The translations under genes and the position numbers were made by a program. A stretch of 64,000 nucleotides of DNA, from contig NZ_CP098455.1 of assembly GCF_023702635.1 (NCBI RefSeq), positions 2,604,001 to 2,668,000 of the forward strand. The letters are read 5' to 3'. Source of the stretch: Spongiibacter taiwanensis (GTDB lineage Bacteria; Pseudomonadota; Gammaproteobacteria; Pseudomonadales; Spongiibacteraceae). Below the pieces are notes generated by a model. The model was not told the origin of the DNA. It made no database searches and was given only the letters and a program-made list of their open reading frames with translations. Positions 26,285 to 36,574 of the stretch are shown in pieces. Position 1 is the stretch's first letter. Every line of letters begins with the position of its first letter.

Positions 26285-27487
26285 TCACAGGTGCTGCTGT
26301 AAGTAGCGCTGCATCTCCGGGGTGGGTCGGTCCGGGTGGAAACTGGCGCCGCCGTGGCTGATGCCCCGGCTCCAGGCCCAGATGACATTGCCCATGAACA
26401 AGGGGTTGTCGCGCATCCAGACCTGATCCATGGCGGCCAGCAAGGGCCTTACGTAGTCAAGCTGGTTGCCCGGTGCGCCGCGCCCTTTGCAGGGAGGGCC
26501 CTCACAGCGAACGTATTCGTGGACCGATGCCGCCGCTGGAATACCGACCTTGAAGGGCACCCCGGCCTGGGTGGCCCAGTCGTTTAGGGATTTGATCTGC
26601 CTGTGCGCCAGAGTCTGGTAGCGCGCTGGCGGGGTTAATTCGCCAAGTGGCGCGGAATCAAGGTCGTAGATTGGCGCAATCAGGTAGCCGTTGCCGTGGC
26701 GGCCTAAAATCTCGCTGAGAAGGGCCGCGCTGGCTGACTCGGGGTTGAGCGCATGGACCGGCGCAAATACCGAGAAGTAACGGCCCTTGGGGTGGCTGTC
26801 GCTGCGGCACTGGCCCGCCTCTCCGGCAAAGCGCTCGGCGATTCGCTGGTAAAAATAATACTGACCATTGCGACGATTCAGATTGAGCGGCTCCAGGTCA
26901 AACTGCACGCCGTCGATGTTTGGATCAGCGCAAAGCTGATCGCTGACCGTGTCGGCAAATCGACGCGCCATCTCTGGCGACAGGTCATCCATGCCCTTGA
27001 GGCTGCCAGCGTAATCGCCGTTAGTAACCCCGTCGATAATCGCCACGCTGGCGATGTTGTTCTCCGCCAGCCCTCGCCGATAGTGGCTGGCGCTGCTCGG
27101 CTGCCCCCGGGCCGGGGTCGCCAGGCTGAGCTTTAGATGCTCGGCCCGGCAGGCCGCTGGGCGATTGTTCGGGCAGTACATCTCCATGCTGCCGTGATAC
27201 ACGTACAGACTGCGAATCTGGTGGGCCTGTTCGGCCCCCCGGTTAAAGCGCAGAATATCCTGAATGAAATGGCCGCGATTAATTGATCGGGGCTGTCCCG
27301 GCGCCCGCAGGGTGTCGTACACCCAGGCGCTGTGGCCGTAGAAAGATTGGCTCTGCGCGGTGGGTGCTGCCGATACACTCTGGCACAGCAGGCCCAGAGG
27401 GAGCAGAGCTGCCACCAGCCACCCAGGCAGACGCTGCCTGGGTGGCGTGTTGCGGGCCGGGATCTGCGATGTGCAAATGACTCCCAT
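26285..27487 (-). CDS. Secreted protein with GH18-like active-site motif
   Basis: A 400-aa protein with a signal peptide (hydrophobic LPGWLVAALLPLGLLCQSVSA, cleavage near residue 41). IDGVQFDLEPLNLNRR resembles the DGxDxDxE strand of family 18 glycoside hydrolases and related TIM-barrel proteins, and IASVAIIDGVTN with FSVFAPVHAL would be further strands. This is motif-level likeness only; the catalytic Glu in FDLEPL is present. It follows glmS by 12 bp, so it is probably co-transcribed. A secreted amino-sugar glycosidase or a cell-wall binding protein would suit that partner, but that is inference. GGGGGGCGAT precedes the ATG. Confidence 0.65.
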   Translation of the reverse strand: MGVICTSQIPARNTPPRQRLPGWLVAALLPLGLLCQSVSAAPTAQSQSFYGHSAWVYDTLRAPGQPRSINRGHFIQDILRFNRGAEQAHQIRSLYVYHGSMEMYCPNNRPAACRAEHLKLSLATPARGQPSSASHYRRGLAENNIASVAIIDGVTNGDYAGSLKGMDDLSPEMARRFADTVSDQLCADPNIDGVQFDLEPLNLNRRNGQYYFYQRIAERFAGEAGQCRSDSHPKGRYFSVFAPVHALNPESASAALLSEILGRHGNGYLIAPIYDLDSAPLGELTPPARYQTLAHRQIKSLNDWATQAGVPFKVGIPAAASVHEYVRCEGPPCKGRGAPGNQLDYVRPLLAAMDQVWMRDNPLFMGNVIWAWSRGISHGGASFHPDRPTPEMQRYLQQHL

Positions 27488-27499
27488 ATCGCCCCCCGC

Positions 27500-29329
<1,830 letters not shown>

Positions 29330-29459
29330 TGTTTCACCTCTGCTGTGTCGTGTACGCGTCATTCATTGACGCGCTGTTAACTGAAGTGCCCAGACGCAAA
29401 GTAGGGCCGGGCGATTACGCGGAGTTTTCCGCAGGCAAAGCCTGTCGAGGTATCCCAAT

Positions 29460-29475
29460 GGCAAGGGCCATGCCA
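29460..29475 (-). promoter_or_regulatory. Sigma-54-type promoter upstream of glmS
   Basis: The minus strand reads TGGCATGGCCCTTGCC from 29475. The -24 GG and -12 GC are exactly ten bases apart, as the consensus TGGCAC-N5-TTGC requires. Transcription would start near 29449, about 120 nt before glmS. Upstream at 29560-29577 is TGTC-N10-TACA, one mismatch from the TGTC-N10-GACA site known for E. coli GlrR. Confidence 0.6.
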
Positions 29476-29584
29476 AAGATCGCGGCGCCAGAGCAGCCGC
29501 GGCCTGGCGGAAGGTGGCCGACGTTTATGATGAATTTAACGGAGAATACAGGCTGATTTTGTCGCCGATTGCATACAGCCAAAC

Positions 29585-30316
29585 CTAGCGGGATGAGCGA
29601 CCCAGTCGCAGTGACAGGCTGCGAATCTGCGAGTGAAGGCGCAGATCGCTGACCGTTTCGTCGAGGTTATGGTGGTAAATGTTAAGTAGCTGCTGGTCGT
29701 GAATATCGTCCAGTTGATCGCGCATTTGGCGGCGAATATCCAGCTCAGTGCGTTGGTAGTTATGCAAAATTGCCATCTGACGGTGACGAAAAAGTTGATG
29801 CATTTGCTGGTTGTTTGCCTCGTCGCCACTGAGCGCGTGATTTCGCTCCTGCTGCTGTCGCCCAATAGCAACGAGTATGCTTTCCAGGTGTGCCTTGCAT
29901 CGGCGATAGCGACGCAGGGCGCGGCCGCGCATATGCAGCAGCTCAGTTGCGCGTTGATGATTGTGGTGAAAGCGTAACGCCCATGCGCCGAGGTTAGTGT
30001 TGGCGAGTGTCGCGTTGTGTTCTTCTATCATTGCAGCGACACGCTCAAGGTGCTGCTCGGCTTTCGCCATTGCCCGCTCGGCCCAGTGCAGCTCGTCTTT
30101 GAGTGCCCCACTCAGATTGGCAATGTCTTCAGGTCGCAACACGGCCTTGTCAGCAGCCCGATGCGAGCTCTGGGTACTGGCTTCAAGCTGCTCTTCAAAG
30201 AAAGCGATTTCTGAGTCCAATGCCTGTTTGAGCTCTGCCGATGGCACCTGCCAGCTCTGCGCGTTGTAGTCTTCGGTACGTTGGTATTGATGAAAAGTGA
30301 GTTTATTTGTTTTCAC
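29585..30316 (-). CDS. Unknown helical protein, 243 aa
   Basis: I do not recognise this protein. It has no signal peptide or membrane helix and is almost entirely predicted helix, with heptad-like stretches (SEIAFFEEQLEAST, AMAKAEQHLERVAAMIEEH, QRTELDIRRQMRDQLDDIHD). His, Gln and Arg are frequent. It could be a coiled-coil cytoplasmic protein. It sits between glmS and the exopolysaccharide operon, divergent from the latter across about 600 bp, so it may belong to either or neither. The start ATG 30316 is the only good one, with GGACCCGCAGTGAAA upstream giving a weak ribosome site. Confidence 0.7.
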   Translation of the reverse strand: MKTNKLTFHQYQRTEDYNAQSWQVPSAELKQALDSEIAFFEEQLEASTQSSHRAADKAVLRPEDIANLSGALKDELHWAERAMAKAEQHLERVAAMIEEHNATLANTNLGAWALRFHHNHQRATELLHMRGRALRRYRRCKAHLESILVAIGRQQQERNHALSGDEANNQQMHQLFRHRQMAILHNYQRTELDIRRQMRDQLDDIHDQQLLNIYHHNLDETVSDLRLHSQIRSLSLRLGRSSR

Positions 30317-30923
30317 TGCGGGTCCTCACCACAATTCATGGCCTACATTTTTTGCCAAAGATTCATATTTACATTCTCGGCCAGCGTCGCTGAAAAGGAA
30401 GCGGGCGGAACACCGGTATTTCTTCATGTATGGCTATGCAAGAATCGATCACAACATGACAGACCGATAACGGAAAATGTGCTGGCAGTATGACGGCAAG
30501 GCTGTAGAAATTCGTCATGAATTCGTTATGAGAGTGCCGTGGTGATACCGTAAAAAAATGCCTCTGTCGCTGCATGGCGACGCTAAAAATTTATGTAAAA
30601 CAATAACTTATAATTTCTCTCTTTCTCTGTGTCCGGTAGTGGCAACAGTGCTGCCCAGTCCCAACCCGGATCGCCCGTAGGTCCATCTGGTCAACCCCCG
30701 CCATTGCTGGGTTTCTGGCTTTTGGCATGCAAGTTGCCATGCTTGGGCCACACACGGCCTGGTCAGGTATCAATGCGCTGACCAACCGGGTTTTAAAATT
30801 TCGGCCAGAAGAATTTAGAGACATATTTTTATCGTTAGATAAAGGCTGTCTCAGTGGTGTGGAACTGAACTTGAAATTCAACATCGTTATCACTGGATTT
30901 TTCTCAAAGGGAGTATGGAATTA
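30317..30923. other. 607-bp divergent region before the exopolysaccharide operon
   Basis: No gene is seen. AT-rich DNA around 30580-30620 contains TATAAT near 30610, a possible -10 box. A sigma-54-like site lies at 30723-30738. The leader after it is about 175 nt and I recognise no riboswitch in it; in particular the conserved GEMM (cyclic di-GMP) motifs are absent. Confidence 0.5.
30723..30738 (+). promoter_or_regulatory. Sigma-54-like promoter of the exopolysaccharide operon
   Basis: TGGCATGCAAGTTGCC has GG and GC separated by ten bases, matching the -24/-12 consensus. Transcription would begin near 30749, about 175 nt upstream of the first gene. The motif is partly palindromic (TGGCA/TGCCA), so a repressor site is the alternative. 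Confidence 0.45.
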
Positions 30924-32369
30924 ATGAGAACTGCATTTGCGCCCATTTTGTTAACGGCTGCAGTGATTGCGGCAAACGCAGCATTCGCACAGCAACCCGA
31001 ATCGACTCAGTCCAATGCGATTCCGACTGGGGCCACCGCTGAAGCGCCTCAAACAGTACAAAACACAGCAGTGAACAATACCGCCCCTCAGAACCGGGTG
31101 GGCGGTAGCTGGTTGCTGTTTCTTGAGGAGCTTCGCGAAGTGGCGAAGGACTCGCCGGAGATGCAGGCAGAGGCTGCGCGGCTCGATGCCAAAAAAGAAG
31201 GGCTGTATGCCGAGCGTGGTGATCTCGGCCTGGACTTTAGTCTTAGCCATACTCGGTATCCAGAGGGTTCGGGTTCGCAGTCAGGTGGCGGCGGCTTTAC
31301 CGCGCTGGAGGAATACTCGGAAGCGCGACTCTCCCTTGATCTCATGCACCTGCTCGCCCGGCGTGGTTCTAAAATTGACAGTGCTAAGGCAAAGGTTGAA
31401 GGCGCCGAGGCGGAGCTTAACCTGAAGGCCACCGAAGCCACGGTACGTCTGATGCGGGATGCGGTGACGGCCTGGACTTACCAGTATCGCCGGGAAGCGC
31501 TGAACAACGCGCTGCACAATATCGAAAGTGCAAACGATAAGTTGCGTCTGTCCGAGCGGGCGGGTCTGCCGGAAATTACCAAGGCGACACCAACAAAAGT
31601 CGCCGAAGCAATCATTCTTCGTAGTGAAATCGAGAACAACCTGCAGGCGATTTCTCCGCTGATTCCGAATATTCCCAATTTGCCCACCGATTTCTCGGTG
31701 CTCCCTCTGACCCCCCCCGATGGCGATGCAATTTTTAAACTCGCCACCCAGGATATGAAGGCCCAGGTGATGAAGTCTGAGTCGCTGGCTTACAAAGAGG
31801 AAGCGGAGTCCCTGCGCGGCAACGGCGTTCAGCTCAGTGTTTACGGCGGCTTTGTTGAGCAGAAAGTGCGCACAGGAGCGGGGACTGAAGACGGCCCCGT
31901 GTACGGGGCGCAGCTGACCGTGCCTCTGGGCAGTAATCAACACCACTTGCGCAAAGCGGCGGAGTTTGAAGCCCACGCTGCGAAGCTGGGTGCCCTGGCG
32001 GCGGTCCGCGACAGCCAGCGGACACTGGTGGAGTTGCGTGACCACTGGGCAGCGGCGGTGGCTCGCTTGAATCAGGCGCAGGAGAACATGCGCCAACAGG
32101 CCGCGCTGCTGGAAAAGATGAATCGTCTTGCGGACTCACCCGGTGCCGGTCGCGCGCCAGAGCCCTGGGAAGTGGATATGCAAGCAGCGGCGTTCTGGAA
32201 TGCGGTGGCTGACGTTTGGCAAAAGCGTGCGGAGTGGATTAAGGACGCGCTGACCTGGGGGCTGTTGAGCCCGGAGTATTTGCAAATGAACGCGCGCTCA
32301 CCCAATCCCGAGGGCAGCCAGTCTCTCTGTGCCCCCTATGGCGCCTGTAGCGAAATTGCAGGTATTTGA
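30924..32369 (+). CDS. TolC-like outer-membrane efflux protein of an exopolysaccharide system
   Basis: A 481-aa exported protein with signal peptide MRTAFAPILLTAAVIAANAAFA. Two repeats of long amphipathic helices and short beta strands are visible: EARLSLDLMHLLARRGSKID then AEAELNLKATEATVRLMRDA, and later GAQLTVPLGSNQHHLRKAAE then RTLVELRDHWAAAVARLNQA. This is the layout of the OEP/TolC family of trimeric outer-membrane ducts. ATG 30924 has AAGGGAG ten nt upstream; ATG 30915 is too close to it. As first gene of a four-gene operon with an HlyD adaptor and a membrane glycosyltransferase, it would form the outer-membrane exit for the polymer or a linked cargo. Confidence 0.8.
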   Translation: MRTAFAPILLTAAVIAANAAFAQQPESTQSNAIPTGATAEAPQTVQNTAVNNTAPQNRVGGSWLLFLEELREVAKDSPEMQAEAARLDAKKEGLYAERGDLGLDFSLSHTRYPEGSGSQSGGGGFTALEEYSEARLSLDLMHLLARRGSKIDSAKAKVEGAEAELNLKATEATVRLMRDAVTAWTYQYRREALNNALHNIESANDKLRLSERAGLPEITKATPTKVAEAIILRSEIENNLQAISPLIPNIPNLPTDFSVLPLTPPDGDAIFKLATQDMKAQVMKSESLAYKEEAESLRGNGVQLSVYGGFVEQKVRTGAGTEDGPVYGAQLTVPLGSNQHHLRKAAEFEAHAAKLGALAAVRDSQRTLVELRDHWAAAVARLNQAQENMRQQAALLEKMNRLADSPGAGRAPEPWEVDMQAAAFWNAVADVWQKRAEWIKDALTWGLLSPEYLQMNARSPNPEGSQSLCAPYGACSEIAGI

Positions 32370-32397
32370 AATTCTTTGGTAGACAGGATCTACGGTT

Positions 32398-33819
32398 ATG
32401 GTTCTTTCAGTAAGCAAGCGTGACGCCCAGCGCAGTGATCAGGGGCAGCCCGGTGTCCAGCTGAAGAGTTACGAGTTGCTGGAGTTGCGGGAATTTGAAC
32501 GGGCCACTGACGAGGCCGTGGCGGTAAAAGCGGTGCTGGGCGAGCCCCTCGCCGGGATTGGTAACCGCGACGAGGCGCTGGTGCCGTTGGTGATCGTTGG
32601 TTATGACCAGCTCAAAATTGAGCAGATTTTGAAGGATGAACGCCGGGGCTTTGGTGCGCTGCGGCCCATTGCTGTGGTGGGGCTTGATGTCGCCGGCCTG
32701 TCAGCCGATATCCTGCATCTGGCCGATGTGTTTTTACCGCCCCGCCCCGGTAAGCAGGATCTGCTCGGGGTGGCCCACAGCCTGGCAGTGCTGTCGACCC
32801 ATATTGATCGCCTGCCCCGGGCACCCCGGGATGTGTCGCTGACTCTGCTCCAGTTTTTGTATACCCGCGGCCGGGATGTGGAGCCCCATGTGGCACCGGA
32901 GAGCCCCATAGCCTATCGCTTTCCGCTGGCGGAGAACCTGCTGGAATGCGATACGCTGGAGTGCTGTTCGCTGCTGCAGGACATGGCGTCCCGCGGCTTG
33001 CTGGACACCCGGCATATTGATCGGCTTTTTGTGTGCCCCGACTGCAGTAGCTATCGGGTGCCGGTAAAGGAGCTGTGTCCGGAATGTGGCTCCAGTCATC
33101 TGGATGCGGAAGAGTCCATTCATCATTTCCGCTGCGGCTTTGTTGGTCCGGAGTCTGAGTTTGCCGGTAAAGACGAGCCGAGCTGCCCTAAGTGTTTCCA
33201 AGAGCTCCGCCATATTGGGGTGGAGTACAACCGCCCCGGCCGCTTTGCGGTATGCCGGCAATGTAACTACTGGGCCACCGAGCCCGATCTGGCCGCCTGG
33301 TGTGCCGATTGCAATACGCATCATGCACCGGCCGACCTGGCGGTGGTCCAGATCGACAACTATGCCCTTGCCCAGGGAGGCACGGACGTTGCCCGCCGTG
33401 GCCGCTGGACACCCCAGCCGGTTGATAATGATCGTCGCATTGAGCCGACCGTGGGTGCGCCGACACCGCGCAAGTTGTCGGATAACGACTACTCTCGGGA
33501 GCTGGCATTCAAGGTGGTGGAGCTGGCCCAGCAAAGCGGTCGGCCGATGACGATTTACAAGGCCGTTCTCAACAGTGGGCAGGGTGACAAGGCATTGGCC
33601 GATGCCCGTGAGGTGTTGCGCGGCATACTGCGTGATTCGGATGTGGTGGTGAACACCGGCGAAGCGGAAATGCTGATTCTGCTGCCCGCGCACGATGTGG
33701 CGGATGTGCCTTCGGCCGCCCATTTGGAGGCGGAGGCCGAGAAGCGTGGTGCCATTGATCTGCGGGTAACGGTGGTCGATGGCGGCCACAGCCCTGCCGG
33801 TAAAATCAAGCAGGCGTAG
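32398..33819 (+). CDS. TackOD1 metal-binding protein with a degenerate GGDEF-like domain (MxdA-like)
   Basis: A 473-aa cytoplasmic protein. Residues about 60-110 look like a remnant receiver fold (LVIVGYDQ, IAVVGLDVAGLS). A TackOD1 zinc-type region follows at about 200-320: LLDTRHIDRLFVCPDC, LCPECGSSHLD, IHHFRCGFVGPESEF, CPKCFQELRHIGVEYNRP, CRQC and CADC. The C-terminal 110 residues follow the order of a GGDEF domain (TIYKAVLN, LRGILRDSDVVVNTGEAEM, LILLPAHD) but have TGEAEM where GGDEF should be, so diguanylate cyclase activity is not expected. Shewanella MxdA, in an operon with a glycosyltransferase and a fusion protein, likewise has a non-canonical GGDEF and is reported to bind cyclic di-GMP; by analogy this is a regulator of the synthase. 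Confidence 0.8.
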   Translation: MVLSVSKRDAQRSDQGQPGVQLKSYELLELREFERATDEAVAVKAVLGEPLAGIGNRDEALVPLVIVGYDQLKIEQILKDERRGFGALRPIAVVGLDVAGLSADILHLADVFLPPRPGKQDLLGVAHSLAVLSTHIDRLPRAPRDVSLTLLQFLYTRGRDVEPHVAPESPIAYRFPLAENLLECDTLECCSLLQDMASRGLLDTRHIDRLFVCPDCSSYRVPVKELCPECGSSHLDAEESIHHFRCGFVGPESEFAGKDEPSCPKCFQELRHIGVEYNRPGRFAVCRQCNYWATEPDLAAWCADCNTHHAPADLAVVQIDNYALAQGGTDVARRGRWTPQPVDNDRRIEPTVGAPTPRKLSDNDYSRELAFKVVELAQQSGRPMTIYKAVLNSGQGDKALADAREVLRGILRDSDVVVNTGEAEMLILLPAHDVADVPSAAHLEAEAEKRGAIDLRVTVVDGGHSPAGKIKQA

Positions 33820-33828
33820 GGCGCAGCC

Positions 33829-35148
33829 ATGTATGAGTTAATTAACTCCGCCATTGAGTACGTTGAAGCGAGCCTGGCGATGCTGTTCGCATTGTCGCCG
33901 ACCCAGCTGGTGATGTTGCTGTGGCCGTTCCTGCTGCTATCGGTGCCGCGCTACCTGCTCACCGAGTTTGTTGCCTTGTTTCAGGCCATGCGGCCTGAGC
34001 CGCGGGCCAAGGCCGCGTTTCGTCGGCAGCTGCAGGCCAATCCACCCTTTGTCTCCATTCTTCTGCCGGGCTTTAACGAGCGGGATACCCTGGAGACCAC
34101 CGTCCTGTCGTTGCGGGAGCAGACTTATCCGAACTTTGAAATCATCGTGGTGAACGATGGTTCCACTGACGGCATGGGCGAGGTGGGTCGCAAGTTGGCC
34201 CGGCGGGGCTGGGTGCGCTACTTCGAGCACCGGATGCGCGGGGGTAAGTCTTCGGCGGCAAACTTTGCCCTCAACGCGGCTCGCGGTGAATATGTGGTGA
34301 TCTGCGATGCCGACTCGACCTTTGACCGGGATTCGATCTGGCACCTGCTGGTGGAATTCTACCGGCCCGACGTAGCGGCGGTGGCAGGCAACCTGAGGGT
34401 GCGCAATGCGGATTCGAATCTGCTCACCCGCATGCAGGCCATGCAGTATGTTTTCAGTATCGGGTTGGGCCGGCGCGTATCGGCCATGCTGGGCATTCTG
34501 TTTATTGTCTCGGGGGCCTTTGGTGCGGTGCGTCGCTCAACGCTGGTGAATACCGGCGGTTGGGAGACGGGGCCGGGCGAAGATGGTGACGTGACGGTTA
34601 AAGCACGCATTGCTGGCGGCGATGTCGCCTTTGCCCCCGAAGCCATGTGTATGACCGACGCTCCGGATGCCTGGTGGCCATACTATCGCCAGCAATTGCG
34701 CTGGAATCGCAGCCTGATTCGCTTCAACGTACGCAAGTACGGCTGGTTGTTTAATCCTTTTCGGCGGCCCTTCGATGTGCGCAACCTGATCGCCAACATC
34801 GATACCGTGCTCTACCAGCTGGTGTTAGGTCTGACCTTTCCTTTCTATGTGGTGTGGATGTATATGCACCACAGCGAAATATTCTTCCAGCTGATGTTGG
34901 TGGTGTTAATTCTCTACACCGCAATTAACTACCTGCACTTTCTGGTTGCCCTGGCCCTGAGTGAACGGCCGATGGTCGACTTGAAAATGTTCCCCTATGT
35001 TCCGCTCTACGGCTTTTTTATGGGCTTTTACCTGCGTGTAGTGCGCTTGATTGCCTATGCCGATGAGTACTTTTTCCGCACGTCTTATCGGGAGTCCTAT
35101 GTGCCGGAGCATGTTCAGAAACAATCAAGGATGTATGACCCATGGTAA
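33829..35148 (+). CDS. Family 2 membrane glycosyltransferase (processive polysaccharide synthase type)
   Basis: A 439-aa inner-membrane enzyme. One or two N-terminal helices (SPTQLVMLLWPFLLLSVPRY) precede the GT-A domain with SILLPGFNERDTLE, VVNDGSTD (near 108), CDADS (near 159), GPGEDGD (near 249) and QQLRWNR (near 288), the D, DxD, ED and QxxRW elements of cellulose/hyaluronan/PNAG-type synthases. Several C-terminal helices (VLYQLVLGLTFPFYVVWMYM onward) form the translocation channel. It starts 9 nt after the TackOD1 gene and overlaps the adaptor gene by 7 nt, so all four are co-expressed. The donor sugar is unknown. Confidence 0.92.
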   Translation: MYELINSAIEYVEASLAMLFALSPTQLVMLLWPFLLLSVPRYLLTEFVALFQAMRPEPRAKAAFRRQLQANPPFVSILLPGFNERDTLETTVLSLREQTYPNFEIIVVNDGSTDGMGEVGRKLARRGWVRYFEHRMRGGKSSAANFALNAARGEYVVICDADSTFDRDSIWHLLVEFYRPDVAAVAGNLRVRNADSNLLTRMQAMQYVFSIGLGRRVSAMLGILFIVSGAFGAVRRSTLVNTGGWETGPGEDGDVTVKARIAGGDVAFAPEAMCMTDAPDAWWPYYRQQLRWNRSLIRFNVRKYGWLFNPFRRPFDVRNLIANIDTVLYQLVLGLTFPFYVVWMYMHHSEIFFQLMLVVLILYTAINYLHFLVALALSERPMVDLKMFPYVPLYGFFMGFYLRVVRLIAYADEYFFRTSYRESYVPEHVQKQSRMYDPW

Positions 35149-36464
35149 ATAAATCAGAGCGTCATCACGGCCGTGGCCCGGCCCTAAACCAATCTCGTTC
35201 CAACGTGCCCAGTACCCGGGCGAGTACGTCGCCGGCGACCTCAAGAGGTGTCTCGGCGGGCGCTGGTCAGGTGCGTCCCTGGCGCCAATGGCACACTGCC
35301 AGTCAGGGCGCGGCGCCGGCGGCCCTGGAAGTCGGGATGCCGCGCAAACCCCAATGGGGGCGCTGGATCTACTTTGCCATTCTGTTGAGCCTGGCGGTTA
35401 TTGCAGCGCGCTTCGTTTACGTCAATTTCTTCTGGTACGCCGCCGATGGCTTTGTCAGTGGGCGTCAATACCATGTGTCGCCCTCGGACACGGTATCGAT
35501 CAAGGAGATCTTTGTCAGCCCGTCAGACTCGGTGGAGGAGGGACAGCTGCTAGTGAAGTTGAGCTCGCCAATGCTGGTGCAGTCGCTGGCCAAGAACGAA
35601 GCGGAAATTGCCCGCCTGCAAAGTGACCTTGCCCAGCGCTCAATGACCAACATGGGTAACGAGTCGCAACTGGTTGCCAAGCGCGATTCGCTGGATGCCG
35701 AGATGGATTATCTGGAGTCGAAATACTTTCAGGAAACCCAGCAGCTGACTGCCCTGCAGGAGCTGGTGGAGAAAGGGGCCTCCCAGCGCGGAAATCTGGA
35801 TGAGCTGCAAAGCCAGCGCAACAAAACCTGGTCTGAATACAAGCGCGTGGAAGCGGAGCTTCGTTCAGCCCAGGCGCAGCTGGCCAGTATTCGCCGCAGC
35901 AAAGAAGACGACGCCTCACCTGAAATTTCAACCCGTCTCGCCTCGCTGAAAGAGCTGCATGCCTCTATCGAGGAACAGCTGTCGGCGTTGGAGTTGCGCG
36001 CGCCTACCAGTGGTACTGTGGCGCGAGTGCCGGTGTCCAAAGGTGATGTGTTGCGCGCCGGTGAGGCGGCGGTTGAGCTGGTCGACAAGCAGGAGCTGCG
36101 CGCCTATCTGTACTTCCCGCCGGCAGCCCAGGAAAAACTGCAGCCGAATATGGAAATTCCGGTTACCCGTGCCGACGGCTCAGAGGTGCGCCTGGTGGTG
36201 AGCAAGGTTTATCCGTCGACCGCATCGCTGCCGGAAGAATTTCGCAATAACTATCAGCCAGACCGATCTGCGGTGGTGGTGGAAGCCACGCCAGTAGAAG
36301 GGGATGTCTCCGAGTTGGCCATGACGTCGGGCACGCCTATCAAAGGGCGTATTCCCCGGTGGTCACTGCCCCTCGACTTTGACATGGAAATTCCCACAGA
36401 GGATGGCCCGGGAAAGGGCCCGGCGCAGGGCAATGACAAGGAGCGTGTTGCCGCTGCGCGTTAG
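35142..36464 (+). CDS. HlyD-type periplasmic adaptor of the exopolysaccharide system (MxdC/Alg44-like)
   Basis: A 440-aa protein. A basic, Ser-rich cytoplasmic N terminus of about 65 residues is followed by one membrane helix (WIYFAILLSLAVIAARFVYV), then the biotinyl-lipoyl-like half (VSPSDTVSIKEIFVSPSDSV with EEGQLLVKL), a coiled-coil hairpin (LAKNEAEIARLQSDLAQRSM to EAELRSAQAQLASIRR), the second lipoyl half (LRAPTSGTVARVPVSKGDVL) and a beta-barrel domain. It would link the glycosyltransferase with the TolC-like duct. The ATG lies inside the last codons of the glycosyltransferase gene. A terminator follows 45 nt after the stop. Confidence 0.9.
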   Translation: MVNKSERHHGRGPALNQSRSNVPSTRASTSPATSRGVSAGAGQVRPWRQWHTASQGAAPAALEVGMPRKPQWGRWIYFAILLSLAVIAARFVYVNFFWYAADGFVSGRQYHVSPSDTVSIKEIFVSPSDSVEEGQLLVKLSSPMLVQSLAKNEAEIARLQSDLAQRSMTNMGNESQLVAKRDSLDAEMDYLESKYFQETQQLTALQELVEKGASQRGNLDELQSQRNKTWSEYKRVEAELRSAQAQLASIRRSKEDDASPEISTRLASLKELHASIEEQLSALELRAPTSGTVARVPVSKGDVLRAGEAAVELVDKQELRAYLYFPPAAQEKLQPNMEIPVTRADGSEVRLVVSKVYPSTASLPEEFRNNYQPDRSAVVVEATPVEGDVSELAMTSGTPIKGRIPRWSLPLDFDMEIPTEDGPGKGPAQGNDKERVAAAR

Positions 36465-36508
36465 TGCCACACCATAATAAGAAAAGACATACTCCCCACC
36501 CCTGTCGA

Positions 36509-36534
36509 AGCGGACCTTTGGTCCGCTTTTTTTT
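36509..36534 (+). terminator. Rho-independent terminator of the exopolysaccharide operon
   Basis: An 8-bp perfect stem AGCGGACC/GGTCCGCT with a three-base loop is followed by seven further T residues. Confidence 0.93.
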
Positions 36535-36574
36535 GTGGCTGGCATTTCACCCGCTTGAGAAAGGGCTCTTGCCA

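Noticed and set aside
30610-30923. Possible cyclic di-GMP riboswitch in the exopolysaccharide leader
   Set aside because: The long leader and biofilm context invited the idea, but the conserved GEMM motifs are not present.
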